A DNA stretch of 64,000 bases from Mucilaginibacter sp. 44-25 (GCA_001898335.1 MKTS01000011.1:20791-84790), one strand, 5' to 3'; positions 43,560-53,583 are shown, counted from the first letter of the stretch. Notes: generated by a model not told the origin, from the letters alone. Made by a program: numbers and translations.

Positions 43560-45461
43560 TTACAGCGCCCCTTCTTTTATTTCATCTACCACACCCGGGT
43601 CAAGCAAGGTAGAGGTGTCACCTAAATTAGAAGTATCACCCTCTGCAATTTTCCGCAAAATACGGCGCATGATCTTACCCGAGCGCGTTTTGGGCAGACC
43701 ACTCACAAACTGAATTTTATCCGGCTTGGCAATTGGGCCAATAATGCGCGATACCGTCATGATGATATCCTTACGTGTTAAATCCTCGTTGCCGTGTTTA
43801 TCCGGACTCACCACAAAGGCGTAGACACCCTGGCCCTTAATATCATGCGGGTAACCTACCACGGCGCTTTCTACCACAGAGCTGTGCATATTTATGGCAT
43901 TTTCCACCTCGGCAGTACCTATACGATGGCCTGATACATTCAGCACATCATCTACACGGCCGGTTATGCGGTAGTAACCATCTTCATCACGCAGGCAACC
44001 GTCGCCTGTAAAGTAAAGGTTCTCATAAGTAGCAAAGTAAGTTTGCCTGCAGCGCTCATGATCGCCATAAGTTGTGCGCAGCATACCCGGCCATGGGAAT
44101 TTAATACAAAGATTACCGCTTACGCCGTTCCCTTCAATCTCTTTACCGTTCTCGTCAACCAAAACTGGTTGTACACCCGGTAAAGGTAGGGTGGCATAGC
44201 CGGGTTTGGTAGGCGTAACGCCCGCAATTGGTGATATCATAAAACCACCTGTTTCGGTTTGCCACCAGGTATCAACAATAGGGCAGTTGCCGTGGCCAAT
44301 TTTCTCATCAAACCAGTGCCAGGCTTCTTCGTTAATGGGCTCACCTACAGAGCCTAATTTGGTTAACGAACTCAGGTCCTTACCCGCAACTACTTCATCG
44401 CCAAAACTCATTAGTGAGCGGATGGCTGTAGGTGCTGTGTATAATATATTTACTTTGTATTTCTCAACAATGTCCCAGAAACGGCCGGCATTAGGCCATG
44501 TGGGTATACCCTCAAACATTAGCGTAGTAGCACCCTGACTAAGCGGACCATACACAATGTAAGAGTGACCGGTTATCCAGCCAATATCGGCCGTACAGAA
44601 ATAAACCTCTCCTGGCTGGTATTGGAAAGCATTGCTAAAGGTATATCCGGTGTACACCATATAGCCACCGCAGGTATGTACCACACCTTTCGGCTTACCG
44701 GTAGAGCCTGAAGTGTACAGGATAAATAGCATATCCTCTGCATCCATCTCCTCCGCAGGGCACTCCGGGTTGCCTTGTGTTTCTACCTTCTTTACTTCAT
44801 CTTCCCACCAAACATCGCGGCCTTTTATCATGGATACCGGGGCATGGCTACGGGTGAGTACAATTACACGTTTAACCGAAGGGCACTGTACCAGGGCATC
44901 GTCAATGGTTGATTTTAGTGGCACCTCTTTAGCCCCACGGTAACTACCATCGGCCGTAACAATGATATTGCAATCCGCATCCTTAATACGATCGGCAATG
45001 GATTGCGCCGAAAAACCTCCAAAAACCACTGAGTGGATGGCACCTATCCGGGCACAAGCCAATACCGCTATGGCCAGCTCAGGCACCATAGGCATATATA
45101 TACATATGCGATCGCCGCGTTTAGCGCCATTATTTTTTAGCACATGGGCAAACTGGCAAACCTTATCATGCAACTGCCGGTAGGTTAAAATACGATGATC
45201 TTCTGTAGGGTCATTAGGCTCCCAGATAATGGCAGGTACATCGCCATTTTGCTCCAGATGGCGGTCTAAACAGTTCTCCGTTATATTCAGTTTGGCGCCT
45301 TTGAACCATTCAATTTTGGGCTCTTTAAAGTTCCAGTCCAGCACGCTATCCCACTTTTTGCGCCATTGAAAGTTGCCGGCTATTTCTTCCCAAAACTGCT
45401 CAGGCTGCTCCACGCTTTTGCGCCAGGCCTGCTGGTACTCCTCAAATGATTTGACTTGCAT
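43560..45461 (-). CDS. acs: acetate-CoA ligase (acetyl-CoA synthetase)
   Basis: The 633-aa protein converts acetate, ATP and CoA to acetyl-CoA through acetyl-AMP. Visible motifs are the N-terminal YQQAWRKSVEQPEQFWEEI region, YTSGSTGKPKG (P-loop, near 270), WWQTETGG near 410, GRVDDVLNVSGHRIGTAEVE and KTRSGKIMRRILR with the lysine (of SGK) often regulated by acetylation. The length fits the family (about 630-650). It is a single gene transcribed away from rpmB, with a 239-bp divergent gap holding both promoters. Confidence 0.96.
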   Translation of the reverse strand: MQVKSFEEYQQAWRKSVEQPEQFWEEIAGNFQWRKKWDSVLDWNFKEPKIEWFKGAKLNITENCLDRHLEQNGDVPAIIWEPNDPTEDHRILTYRQLHDKVCQFAHVLKNNGAKRGDRICIYMPMVPELAIAVLACARIGAIHSVVFGGFSAQSIADRIKDADCNIIVTADGSYRGAKEVPLKSTIDDALVQCPSVKRVIVLTRSHAPVSMIKGRDVWWEDEVKKVETQGNPECPAEEMDAEDMLFILYTSGSTGKPKGVVHTCGGYMVYTGYTFSNAFQYQPGEVYFCTADIGWITGHSYIVYGPLSQGATTLMFEGIPTWPNAGRFWDIVEKYKVNILYTAPTAIRSLMSFGDEVVAGKDLSSLTKLGSVGEPINEEAWHWFDEKIGHGNCPIVDTWWQTETGGFMISPIAGVTPTKPGYATLPLPGVQPVLVDENGKEIEGNGVSGNLCIKFPWPGMLRTTYGDHERCRQTYFATYENLYFTGDGCLRDEDGYYRITGRVDDVLNVSGHRIGTAEVENAINMHSSVVESAVVGYPHDIKGQGVYAFVVSPDKHGNEDLTRKDIIMTVSRIIGPIAKPDKIQFVSGLPKTRSGKIMRRILRKIAEGDTSNLGDTSTLLDPGVVDEIKEGAL

Positions 45462-45628
45462 AATATGGTTATAATGGTGGCGTAAATTAATTATTTTTGA
45501 TAGATGATGCTATCCCTAACTCAACTTTTAAAAAAAATTTAATAAGTTACGTCAATCCTTTGCCATACTCACAGGAGAACCATACATCAATTATGTTGAT
45601 AATATTTTTAAATATTTTATTTACACTA

Positions 45629-45659
45629 TTGCCTTTTTCACTTAAAAGCCTGATATTTG
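45629..45659 (+). promoter_or_regulatory. promoter of the rpmB operon
   Basis: TTG (45629-45631) and GATATTTG (45652-45659), one mismatch from TAnnTTTG, are spaced by 20 bp. They lie 41 bp before the rpmB ATG. This matches the Bacteroidota -33/-7 promoter type. Confidence 0.6.
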
Positions 45660-45700
45660 CAAACTCTTTTTAGAAGAAGGGTAAATAAAAAATATTTGTC

Positions 45701-45934
45701 ATGTCAAGAATTTGTGATTTAACAGGAAAAGGCTACATGAACGGTCATAACGTTTCTAACTCAAACGTTAAAACCAAACGCAAGTTTTATCCTAACTTAA
45801 AACTTAAGAAGTTTTATATACCTGAAGAAGATAAATGGATCACTTTAAAAGTATCTACTTCTGCTATTAAAACAATCAGCAAAAACGGTATAACTGCTTG
45901 TATCAACAAGTTTGTAAAAAAAGGTTCAATATAA
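45701..45934 (+). CDS. rpmB: 50S ribosomal protein L28
   Basis: The 77-aa basic protein starts [20 protein letters not shown], as expected of L28, with [15 protein letters not shown] following. It is a structural protein of the large ribosomal subunit. It leads a cluster with rpmG, a DUF4295 gene and ftsY, the usual Bacteroidota order. Confidence 0.97.
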   Translation: MSRICDLTGKGYMNGHNVSNSNVKTKRKFYPNLKLKKFYIPEEDKWITLKVSTSAIKTISKNGITACINKFVKKGSI

Positions 45935-46003
45935 TTGCAGCCAGCGATTGGGAGAGCAGTGATGTTCACCCCGAGACCTGTAGCAGATTAAAAATACATC
46001 AAG

Positions 46004-46186
46004 ATGGCTAAGAAAGGTAACAGAGTTCAGGTAATTTTAGAGTGCACAGAGCACAAAACCAGCGGCATGCCAGGTATGTCTCGCTACATTACCACCAAGA
46101 ACAAAAAAAATACAACTGAGCGTTTAGAGTTGAAAAAATTCAACCCTGTATTACGTAAAGTAACAGTTCACAAAGAGATTAAGTAA
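46004..46186 (+). CDS. rpmG: 50S ribosomal protein L33
   Basis: The 60-aa protein carries [20 protein letters not shown] and [19 protein letters not shown], typical of L33. It lacks the four zinc-binding cysteines (a single Cys is present), so it is the zinc-independent form. It lies 69 bp after rpmB and is probably co-transcribed. Confidence 0.96.
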   Translation: MAKKGNRVQVILECTEHKTSGMPGMSRYITTKNKKNTTERLELKKFNPVLRKVTVHKEIK

Positions 46187-46254
46187 TTTGATTGAAGTAT
46201 AAACGTTATAGATTTACTATTTCGATTTACACTACAACATAAAAACATAATAAC

Positions 46255-46413
46255 ATGGCAAAGAAAGTAGTTGCAACCCTGAAAACAGGCAAAGGAAAAG
46301 AATTTTCAAAAGTTATTACAATGGTTAAGTCGCCACGTACAGGTGCTTACTCATTCAAAGAGCAGATCGTTCCAAACGATAACATTAAAGATGCTATTGC
46401 AGGTAAACTGTAA
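46255..46413 (+). CDS. DUF4295 small basic protein
   Basis: The 52-aa protein (MAKKVVATLKTGKGKEFSKV...) is highly basic and belongs to the small DUF4295 family found after rpmG in Bacteroidota. It contains MVKSPRTGAYSFKEQIV. A ribosome- or RNA-associated role is likely from its basic charge and context but is not established. It is followed by a terminator. Confidence 0.88.
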   Translation: MAKKVVATLKTGKGKEFSKVITMVKSPRTGAYSFKEQIVPNDNIKDAIAGKL

Positions 46414-46432
46414 TCACTTTTGATAAAAATAT

Positions 46433-46468
46433 AAAAGCCGTCTTGTTTAAAACGAGAGGGCTTTTTTT
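46433..46468 (+). terminator. terminator of the rpmB-rpmG operon
   Basis: AAAAGCC-g-TCTTGTT pairs with AACGAGA-g-GGCTTTT, followed by a T run to 46468. Confidence 0.82.
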
Positions 46469-46490
46469 GTTACAGGCAGATTGATGTGCG

Positions 46491-46578
46491 AATATGCAGA
46501 TGCGCAAATATGCAGATGCTTTTTTTCGGGTATTAGGACAACAATCTGCACATTTGCATATATACACATCTGCATATT
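46491..46578. repeat. imperfect inverted repeat of ATGCAGAT units upstream of ftsY
   Basis: AATATGCAGATG (46491-46502) is the exact reverse complement of CATCTGCATATT (46567-46578). The segment between contains further ATATGCAGATG and CTGCACATTTGCA units, so the whole 88-bp block folds as a cruciform-like element. It ends 3 bp before the ftsY ATG and may carry its translation start signals. Confidence 0.6.
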
Positions 46579-46581
46579 AAC

Positions 46582-47544
46582 ATGGGATTATTTGATTTTT
46601 TTAAAAAGAAAGAAACCACTCAGGAAGAGAAGCAGGTATTGGATGCCGGCCTCGAAAAAACCAAAGACAGCTTCTTTTCTAAAATAACCAAAGCTGTTGC
46701 AGGCCGCTCCACCGTTGATGATGACGTATTGGACGATCTTGAAGAAGTGCTGGTAACGTCAGACGTGGGTGTAACCACTACTCTAAAGATCATTGAGCGT
46801 ATACAGGCACGTGTAGCACGCGATAAATATGTAAGCACTTCGGAGCTTAATTCGCTGTTAAAAGACGAAATACAAAAACTGCTTGCCGAAAACAACAGTA
46901 ACGATTTCCGTACCCTTGAGTATGGCGACCACAAGCCTTACGTAATTATGGTGGTGGGCGTAAATGGTGTGGGTAAAACCACTACTATTGGTAAACTGGC
47001 GCATAAATTAAAGCAGGCAGGCAACCAGGTGGTGTTAGGCGCGGCAGATACCTTCCGTGCGGCAGCTGTTGACCAGATCAAACTTTGGGGCGAGCGAGTT
47101 GGTGTTAAGGTTGTGGCCCAGGCTATGGGCAGCGACCCTGCTTCTGTGGCTTATGATACCCTGCGCTCGGCAGTAGCCAATGGCGACGACGTAGCAATTA
47201 TTGACACCGCCGGCCGTTTACATAATAAGGTAGGCCTCATGAACGAGCTTACCAAGATCAAAAACGTGATGCAAAAGGTAATACCTGGCGCACCGCACGA
47301 GATATTACTGGTACTGGATGCATCAACAGGGCAAAACGCCATTGAGCAATGCAAACAGTTCACAGAAGCTACCGCGGTAAATGCCCTGGCTTTAACCAAA
47401 CTGGACGGCACAGCGAAGGGCGGCGTGGTAATAGGTATATCAGACCAGTTTAAGATACCGGTAAAATACATCGGCGTTGGTGAAGGTATTGATCATTTAC
47501 AACTGTTCGACAGGCAGGAATTCGTCAACAGTTTGTTTAATTGA
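46582..47544 (+). CDS. ftsY: signal recognition particle receptor FtsY
   Basis: The 320-aa GTPase docks SRP-ribosome complexes at the inner membrane. The N-domain (residues about 20-110) precedes the G-domain with [15 protein letters not shown] (P-loop, near 127), [21 protein letters not shown] and [10 protein letters not shown]. The acidic A-domain found in E. coli is short here, with a [11 protein letters not shown] start. It follows the ribosomal protein genes and precedes rimO. Confidence 0.97.
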   Translation: MGLFDFFKKKETTQEEKQVLDAGLEKTKDSFFSKITKAVAGRSTVDDDVLDDLEEVLVTSDVGVTTTLKIIERIQARVARDKYVSTSELNSLLKDEIQKLLAENNSNDFRTLEYGDHKPYVIMVVGVNGVGKTTTIGKLAHKLKQAGNQVVLGAADTFRAAAVDQIKLWGERVGVKVVAQAMGSDPASVAYDTLRSAVANGDDVAIIDTAGRLHNKVGLMNELTKIKNVMQKVIPGAPHEILLVLDASTGQNAIEQCKQFTEATAVNALALTKLDGTAKGGVVIGISDQFKIPVKYIGVGEGIDHLQLFDRQEFVNSLFN

Positions 47545-47561
47545 TATAAAATATGAGGTTT

Positions 47562-47648
47562 TCATTGCGAGGAGGTACGACGAAGCAATCTCGTCGCTTT
47601 TAGATGATAAACGCGAGGAGATTGCCACGCTATCGCTCGCAAATGACA
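47562..47648. repeat. long imperfect palindrome between ftsY and rimO
   Basis: The left arm (47562-47597, starting TCATTGCGAGGAGG) and right arm (47613-47648, starting GCGAGGAGATTGCC) are near reverse complements around a roughly 15-nt loop. Sequences of the form CATTGCGAGG...GAAGCAATCTC are recalled as dispersed intergenic palindromes in bacteria of this group. It ends 12 bp before rimO. Confidence 0.65.
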
Positions 47649-47660
47649 TAGTGAGATATA

Positions 47661-48998
47661 ATGAGGACTAAGGAAATAAGTAAGCAAGTAAAGCCAACAG
47701 CAAAACCAAGGGTAAACGTTGTCACTTTAGGTTGCTCAAAAAATATTTACGACAGTGAGGTGCTGATGGGCCAGCTTAAAGGCAATGCCTTTGATGTGGT
47801 GCATGAGGCCGACAAAGTTGGGCAGAACGACATTGTAGTTATCAATACCTGTGGCTTTATTGACAACGCCAAGCAGGAATCTATTGATACCATACTTCAG
47901 TATAGCGAGCTTAAAGAGCAGGGTAAAGTGGGTAAAGTAATTGTTACCGGCTGCCTGAGCGAACGCTACAAGCCCGAGCTGGAAGCTGAGATCACCAACG
48001 TTGATGCTTATTTCGGCACTAACGACCTGCAAAACATCCTGCAAAACATTGGTGCTGATTACCGACACGAACTGATAGGCGAAAGGTTATTAACCACACC
48101 ATCGCATTTTGCTTATTTTAAAATTGCCGAGGGCTGTAATCGCCCGTGCTCTTTTTGCGCTATTCCGCTGATGCGTGGCAAACACGTGAGCACACCGATA
48201 GACCAACTGGTTAAGAATGCCCAAAGCCTGGTTGCCAATGGAACTAAAGAACTCATATTGATTGCTCAGGACCTTACCTATTATGGCCTCGACCTTTATG
48301 GTAAACGTAATCTGGATGAGCTGCTTCGTCGCCTGAGTGATGTGAACGGTGTGGAATGGATAAGACTGCAATACGCCTACCCTGCCGGCTTCCCGATGGA
48401 AGTTTTGGACGTGATGAACGAGCGTGATAACATCTGCAAGTACATGGATATGCCCTTACAGCACATTACTGATAACATGCTGAGATCTATGCGCCGTGGT
48501 ACTACCAAGCAAAAAACTATCGACCTGGTAAATGAGATAAGGGATCGTGTGCCGAACATCGCTATGCGTACCACGCTGATAACCGGTTACCCCGGCGAAA
48601 CCCAGCAGGACTTTGAAGAGATGGCACAATGGGTTGAAGATACCCGGTTTGACCGTTTGGGTTGTTTCACTTACTCGCACGAGGAAAAAACCCACGCCCA
48701 TACTTTAGTTGACGATGTATCTGAAGAAGTAAAGCAGGAGCGCGCTGATGCCATTATGGAGATTCAGCAAGGCATCTCTTATGAAAAAAACCAGGAAAAG
48801 ATAGGCAACACCTATAAAGTATTGATCGACAAAAACGACGGAGGCTATTTCGTAGGTCGTACCGAGTATGATTCTCCCGAAGTAGATAATGAGGTTTTGA
48901 TAGATGCCAGCGTGAATTATGCGGCACCGGGTACGTTTGTTAATGTAAAGATCAACAGCGCGGAAGACTTTGACCTTTATGGACAAATTGTAAAATAA
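47661..48998 (+). CDS. rimO: ribosomal protein S12 methylthiotransferase RimO
   Basis: The 445-aa radical-SAM enzyme adds a methylthio group to an aspartate of S12. The N-terminal MTTase domain has VTLGCSKNIYDSE, INTCGFIDNAKQE and VTGCLSER with the three cluster cysteines. The radical-SAM motif is CNRPCSFC near residue 158, and a TRAM domain ends the protein. The length fits the family (430-450). It is transcribed with ftsY or from a promoter in the palindromic gap. Confidence 0.96.
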   Translation: MRTKEISKQVKPTAKPRVNVVTLGCSKNIYDSEVLMGQLKGNAFDVVHEADKVGQNDIVVINTCGFIDNAKQESIDTILQYSELKEQGKVGKVIVTGCLSERYKPELEAEITNVDAYFGTNDLQNILQNIGADYRHELIGERLLTTPSHFAYFKIAEGCNRPCSFCAIPLMRGKHVSTPIDQLVKNAQSLVANGTKELILIAQDLTYYGLDLYGKRNLDELLRRLSDVNGVEWIRLQYAYPAGFPMEVLDVMNERDNICKYMDMPLQHITDNMLRSMRRGTTKQKTIDLVNEIRDRVPNIAMRTTLITGYPGETQQDFEEMAQWVEDTRFDRLGCFTYSHEEKTHAHTLVDDVSEEVKQERADAIMEIQQGISYEKNQEKIGNTYKVLIDKNDGGYFVGRTEYDSPEVDNEVLIDASVNYAAPGTFVNVKINSAEDFDLYGQIVK

Positions 48999-49118
48999 AA
49001 CCGTTTGCAGCGGCGCCGTGTTGCTATTCAAATATTAAAATCTAATTTCGACATTGTTATTTTAGAAATTTCGATGTTCGTTATTCGAATTTCAATGTTC
49101 GATATTATTCAACAATAA

Positions 49119-50726
49119 ATGGAAGCTGCCTGTATTGACTATAAAGACACGGGATTTTTCTCCCAAACGGTGATCGATTACCTGGAAGATGTTCCGGAGT
49201 TACGTTCCTTTTACGGTTACAGGCCAACCTTGCAGGGTTTTGCTGAGTTTTTCGACAACAAAAAAGTTGTAGCCAATCGCCCCTTGCTTGCCCAGGTCTT
49301 AACTGAACAATACTTTGGCAAAGGCGTTGATTTCCCGCAATTACAATCGCAGGAGTTTGTTAAAGCGCAAATAGAGCTGCTGAAAAACGACAATACCTTT
49401 ACCATCACTACCGGTCATCAACTAAATATTTTTACCGGGCCACTTTACTTTATTTACAAGATAGTAACCGCCATAAAGCTGTGCAGGCAGCTTAAAGAAG
49501 CCTTCCCTGATAAAGACTTTGTGCCGGTATACTGGATGGCATCTGAAGACCATGATTTTGCCGAGATCAATTACACCAACATCGGCGGTAAAAAAGTGCA
49601 TTGGTGGTACGAGGCCGCGGGTGCTACAGGCCGCATCAATCCCGATACTATGCGCCAGGCTATTAACCAGTACAAAGGCGTTTTGGGTATCGATGGCCAT
49701 TCGTCTGAATTGGGCGAAATGGTGGAGACTGCTTATACCAAATTTGATAAACTGGCTGATGCCACCCGTTACCTGGTAAATGCCTTATTCGCACGTTACG
49801 GTTTGGTTATTATAGATGCAGACGACCGCAGGCTAAAAGCCGAATTCGCACCGATCATAGAGCGCGATATCATTGAGCAAAACAGCTTTAAAAACATCAG
49901 CGAAGCCAATTCCAAATTGCAACAGTTGGGCGTACACATACAGGTTAATCCGCGCGAGATCAACTTTTTTTACCTGAAAGATCAACTTCGCGAACGTATT
50001 GTATTTGAAAATGGCCGCTATGAAGTGATGAATACCGACATTACTTTCACAGAAGATGAGCTAAAACAGGAGATACAAGCAGCGCCCGAACGCTTTAGCC
50101 CCAACGTAGTGATGCGCCCTTTATACCAGGAATGTATACTGCCCAATGCGGCTTACATTGGTGGTGGTGCCGAGGTAGTTTACTGGCTGGAGCTAAAATC
50201 TAACTTCGACTTTTACGGCATTGATTTTCCGGTGCTGATACTGCGTAACTCCGGTTTAGTGGTCCGCAAGGAAACCGCGGCCAAGATCAAAAGCATGGAG
50301 CTTTCTCCGGCTATGTTGTTTAAAAGCACCGATGAGATCAAGAACGACTGGGTGAAAAAACATAGCAACCATGATTTGAGCCTTACCGAAGAATGGCGCG
50401 AATTTGAGCGCACGTTTGAAAAAATAAAACTCGCTTCGCATAAGATAGACCCTACCCTGCCACCATCGGCAGCAGCCATACAGGCAAGGTTAAAACATGC
50501 CGTAGATAATTTTCAAAAGAAACTGGTAAAAGCCGAAAAGCGCAACTATCAAACCCGTCTTGAGCAGATAGAACATATTAAAGAAGACCTTTTCCCCAAA
50601 AACAGCCTGCAGGAACGTAATGAAAATTTTGGCCTCAGCTACGTAAAATGGGGACAGTTATTTATTGACGAACTGATACGTAATTTTGAACCGCTGGATT
50701 TTAAATTCACGGTGTTAACAGAATAG
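49119..50726 (+). CDS. bshC: bacillithiol biosynthesis cysteine-adding enzyme BshC
   Basis: The 535-aa protein matches BshC over its length: TTGHQLNIFTGPLYFIYKIVTAIKL, PVYWMASEDHDFAEIN, and a long C-terminal coiled-coil region (about 400-500). BshC joins cysteine to glucosaminyl-malate to complete bacillithiol, a low-molecular-weight thiol of Bacteroidota and Firmicutes. The upstream gap (48999-49118) holds short TTCGA/TTCG repeats. Confidence 0.94.
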   Translation: MEAACIDYKDTGFFSQTVIDYLEDVPELRSFYGYRPTLQGFAEFFDNKKVVANRPLLAQVLTEQYFGKGVDFPQLQSQEFVKAQIELLKNDNTFTITTGHQLNIFTGPLYFIYKIVTAIKLCRQLKEAFPDKDFVPVYWMASEDHDFAEINYTNIGGKKVHWWYEAAGATGRINPDTMRQAINQYKGVLGIDGHSSELGEMVETAYTKFDKLADATRYLVNALFARYGLVIIDADDRRLKAEFAPIIERDIIEQNSFKNISEANSKLQQLGVHIQVNPREINFFYLKDQLRERIVFENGRYEVMNTDITFTEDELKQEIQAAPERFSPNVVMRPLYQECILPNAAYIGGGAEVVYWLELKSNFDFYGIDFPVLILRNSGLVVRKETAAKIKSMELSPAMLFKSTDEIKNDWVKKHSNHDLSLTEEWREFERTFEKIKLASHKIDPTLPPSAAAIQARLKHAVDNFQKKLVKAEKRNYQTRLEQIEHIKEDLFPKNSLQERNENFGLSYVKWGQLFIDELIRNFEPLDFKFTVLTE

Positions 50727-50757
50727 ATATTTTTTTTAATGCAAGCAATCTCATCTT

Positions 50758-51303
50758 ATGCATACTCAAAAAATCACTTTCGGCAGTGGCTGCTTCTGGT
50801 GTACCGAAGCCATTTTCCAAAGTGTTAAAGGAGTGCTCTCGGTAACATCGGGCTACATGGGTGGCTCGGTTCAGAACCCCTCCTACATAGAGATATCTAA
50901 TGGCAAAACAGGCCATGCCGAAGTGGTTGAGATAGAATTTGATGCCGATATAGTTTCGCTGGGTGAATTGTTGCTCTTTTTCTTTAAAACCCACAATCCA
51001 ACCAGCCTTAACCGCCAGGGCGGCGATATCGGCACACAATACCGTTCAGTTATCTTTTACCATACCGATGAACAAAAACAAAAAGCGGAGGCTATGATCA
51101 AACGGCTTACCGATGGACAACTTTTTGATAAACCCATCCTGACCGAACTCAGCCCTGCATCAGCATTTTATAAAGCTGAGGACCATCATCAAAATTATTA
51201 CAGCACCAACCCGCTAAAGCCATACTGTACCGTTGTTATTCATCCCAAATTAAATAAGTTTGTGAAGGAGTTTACAGACAAAATAAAGCCCGAATTATTA
51301 TAA
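50758..51303 (+). CDS. msrA: peptide methionine sulfoxide reductase MsrA
   Basis: The 181-aa protein has the catalytic GSGCFWC motif (nucleophile Cys12), ending GHAEVVEIEFDAD and GTQYRSVIFYH. It reduces methionine-S-sulfoxide in proteins. It lies 31 bp after bshC, consistent with a shared redox-homeostasis unit. Confidence 0.96.
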   Translation: MHTQKITFGSGCFWCTEAIFQSVKGVLSVTSGYMGGSVQNPSYIEISNGKTGHAEVVEIEFDADIVSLGELLLFFFKTHNPTSLNRQGGDIGTQYRSVIFYHTDEQKQKAEAMIKRLTDGQLFDKPILTELSPASAFYKAEDHHQNYYSTNPLKPYCTVVIHPKLNKFVKEFTDKIKPELL

Positions 51304-51322
51304 GGGCTAATTAGCTTTCCTT

Positions 51323-52135
51323 ATGAAAAAACGTATCAGTATGGTAATCGCAGGCACCGCTTTATTGGCTGCCTGCTCTGCGCCAAAACAAACGCAGCAA
51401 AGTGTTTCATTAGCTAACGGCGGCAAGGTATGGGCTTCGCTGTGGCAGCAGCGCGCGGCAGAATATAAAGCGCTATGTTTCCAGGCGTATAATTTGGCTA
51501 AGTTAAGATTGGATGAAGCACTGGCTAAACCATCAGCAGATGCCAAACCCATGGCCGTAGTGACTGATATTGACGAAACCCTGCTCGATAACAGCCCTTA
51601 TGATGCCATGCGCGCTTTAAATAACCAGGAATACACCTTAGATACCTGGAAGGCCTGGACGGCAAAGGCAGAGGCCGATACCGTACCCGGCGCGCCCGCG
51701 TTTTTTAAGTACGCGGCATCAAAAGGAGTACAAGTCTACTACATTACCAACCGCGACGAAAGTGAACGAGAAGGCACAACCAGGAACTTACAGAAATACG
51801 GCCTCCCATTTACCGATGCGGCACATATCATTTTAAAAAATGGCCCATCGAGCAAGGAATCCCGCCGCCAACAGGTATTAGCTAAATGCAATATTGTTTT
51901 GCTGTGCGGAGATAACCTGCCCGATTTTGACAAGGCTTACGATAATAAAGCACCAGAAGCAGACCGCATGGCTGCAACCGAGCGTTTGAAAAAAGAGTTC
52001 GGGAGCAGGTATATTGTAATACCTAATCCATCCTACGGAGATTTTGAAGGCGCCCTTTTTAAGTATAACTACAAGCTTAGCGGCGCTCAGACGGATTCCG
52101 TGATCAAAGCTAACATTAAGACAGATAAACAATAA
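51323..52135 (+). CDS. 5'-nucleotidase/acid phosphatase, lipoprotein e(P4) family
   Basis: The 270-aa HAD-superfamily enzyme has a lipoprotein signal (LLAACS, lipid Cys near 19). The DxDxT motif VVTDIDETLLDNSPYD lies near residue 77, and YYITNRDESEREGT and LLCGDNLPDFDKAYD provide the other HAD motifs. It hydrolyses phosphate from nucleotides or other monoesters at the outer surface. It is close behind msrA (19 bp). Confidence 0.92.
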   Translation: MKKRISMVIAGTALLAACSAPKQTQQSVSLANGGKVWASLWQQRAAEYKALCFQAYNLAKLRLDEALAKPSADAKPMAVVTDIDETLLDNSPYDAMRALNNQEYTLDTWKAWTAKAEADTVPGAPAFFKYAASKGVQVYYITNRDESEREGTTRNLQKYGLPFTDAAHIILKNGPSSKESRRQQVLAKCNIVLLCGDNLPDFDKAYDNKAPEADRMAATERLKKEFGSRYIVIPNPSYGDFEGALFKYNYKLSGAQTDSVIKANIKTDKQ

Positions 52136-52229
52136 TTCCTTTTTTACAATTACTGCCGCGGGTGGTTTCACCAGTTTGAAACCGCAGGCCGCCTTATTTG
52201 TTAATAGCTCTTAAAACGCGCACATCATC

Positions 52230-53096
52230 ATGACCATTCTTGAAAATGAATACCTAAAGGCAATCATAGATGCCAGGGGTGCACAATTAACCTCGCTTGT
52301 AAACAAACAAACCGGTGTTGAACACCTATGGCAGGCCAACCCCGATGTTTGGGCTTACCACGCGCCCAACCTTTTCCCAATTGTTGGTGGTTTGCTAAAT
52401 AACGAGTTGCATGTAGACGGAAAAACCTACAATATGAACAGGCATGGCTTTGCACGCCAGTCTGAGTTTTTGGTATTGGAAGGCGATAATGAGCATGCCG
52501 GCTTCTCGCTGCCCTATTCAGACCATACACTGGAGGTTTACCCTTACAAATTTGATTTCCAGGTATTATATACGCTAATTGATAACGCCCTGCGTATTAC
52601 CTATAAATTGATCAACCGCGACACCCAGACCGTATATTTTTCGGTGGGCGGTCATCCTGCCTTTAATGTACCCTTCAATAAAGGCGAAGCCTACGAAGAT
52701 TATTATCTTGAGTTTGAAAGCCAGGAAGACCTGCAATCACACTTGCTGAACAGCGACGGGCAGTTTACCGGCGAAACAACACCTATCGCCCTGGATGGTA
52801 AAAAACTACATCTGAAACGCGAACTATTTGCCAATGATGCACTGGTGTTTAAAGATCTCAGATCGAGATTGGTGACCATTAAAAGCACTAAGCACGACCA
52901 GACATTAGCCGTAGAATTTCCGCATTTTAATTACCTGGGTATATGGTCAAAACCCGGTGCCGATTTTGTTTGCATAGAGCCCTGGCTGGGTTGCGCCGAT
53001 AAAGCCGGTGAGCCTGTAGACATTAAAGAGAAAGAGGCGATACAAAAAGTAGCCGTTGGGCATGTATTTGAAGCCTCATACTACGTAAGTATCTGA
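52230..53096 (+). CDS. aldose 1-epimerase family protein
   Basis: The 288-aa beta-sandwich protein has family motifs: AIIDARGAQLTSLVNK at the start, HAPNLFPIVGGL, NRHGFARQSEF (catalytic-type His-Arg region), GGHPAFNVPF and CIEPWLGCADK. It probably interconverts sugar anomers (galactose mutarotase-like or YeaD-like); the substrate is unknown. It has no signal peptide. Confidence 0.9.
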   Translation: MTILENEYLKAIIDARGAQLTSLVNKQTGVEHLWQANPDVWAYHAPNLFPIVGGLLNNELHVDGKTYNMNRHGFARQSEFLVLEGDNEHAGFSLPYSDHTLEVYPYKFDFQVLYTLIDNALRITYKLINRDTQTVYFSVGGHPAFNVPFNKGEAYEDYYLEFESQEDLQSHLLNSDGQFTGETTPIALDGKKLHLKRELFANDALVFKDLRSRLVTIKSTKHDQTLAVEFPHFNYLGIWSKPGADFVCIEPWLGCADKAGEPVDIKEKEAIQKVAVGHVFEASYYVSI

Positions 53097-53172
53097 TTAG
53101 ATTTTTTTTAATATTTAGAAAACATTTACATCACTTTGGCACTTTATTACATACTCAACAATAATTAAAGCT

Positions 53173-53511
53173 ATGAAAAACAAATTTTATCTATTCGCTA
53201 TCGCTCTCTTATTAACTGTATTTTCTTTTAACGCCAATGCAGCTACCACTATCGACACTAAAGATATGTACAAAGAGGCGGCTGCCAATATGACCAAAGA
53301 ACAGCGCATTGCCCGCTGCGAGGAGATCAAAGAACGCGTTGAAGAAATTAAGGCCATGGACAAATCTCAGCTGAACAAAGCCGAGAAAAAAGAGCTTAAA
53401 TCTGAGCTTAAAGAATTGAAAAAAGAAGCTCAGGCTATGGGTAGCGGTGGTATTTACCTTTCATTAGGTGCTATCATCATTATTATCCTGGTTCTTATCC
53501 TGATCCTGTAA
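53173..53511 (+). CDS. small exported coiled-coil membrane protein
   Basis: The 112-aa protein has a signal peptide (ends FNANA), a Lys/Glu-rich coiled-coil section (residues about 38-85, KERVEEIKAMDKSQLNKAEK) and a C-terminal hydrophobic tail GGIYLSLGAIIIIILVLIL. The layout matches a common small Bacteroidota family of unknown role. It ends at a strong bidirectional terminator. Confidence 0.7.
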   Translation: MKNKFYLFAIALLLTVFSFNANAATTIDTKDMYKEAAANMTKEQRIARCEEIKERVEEIKAMDKSQLNKAEKKELKSELKELKKEAQAMGSGGIYLSLGAIIIIILVLILIL

Positions 53512-53525
53512 TCAGCTATAAAACC

Positions 53526-53569
53526 AAAAAGTAAAGCCACCTCATGTACATGAGGTGGCTTTACTTTTT
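53526..53569. terminator. perfect 44-bp palindrome, bidirectional terminator
   Basis: Two 22-bp arms, the left beginning AAAAAGTAAAGCCACCTCAT, form a perfect palindrome between the convergent 53173 gene and nagB. T runs on both sides allow termination in both directions. Confidence 0.85.
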
Positions 53570-53583
53570 AAGGCTGCACTATA

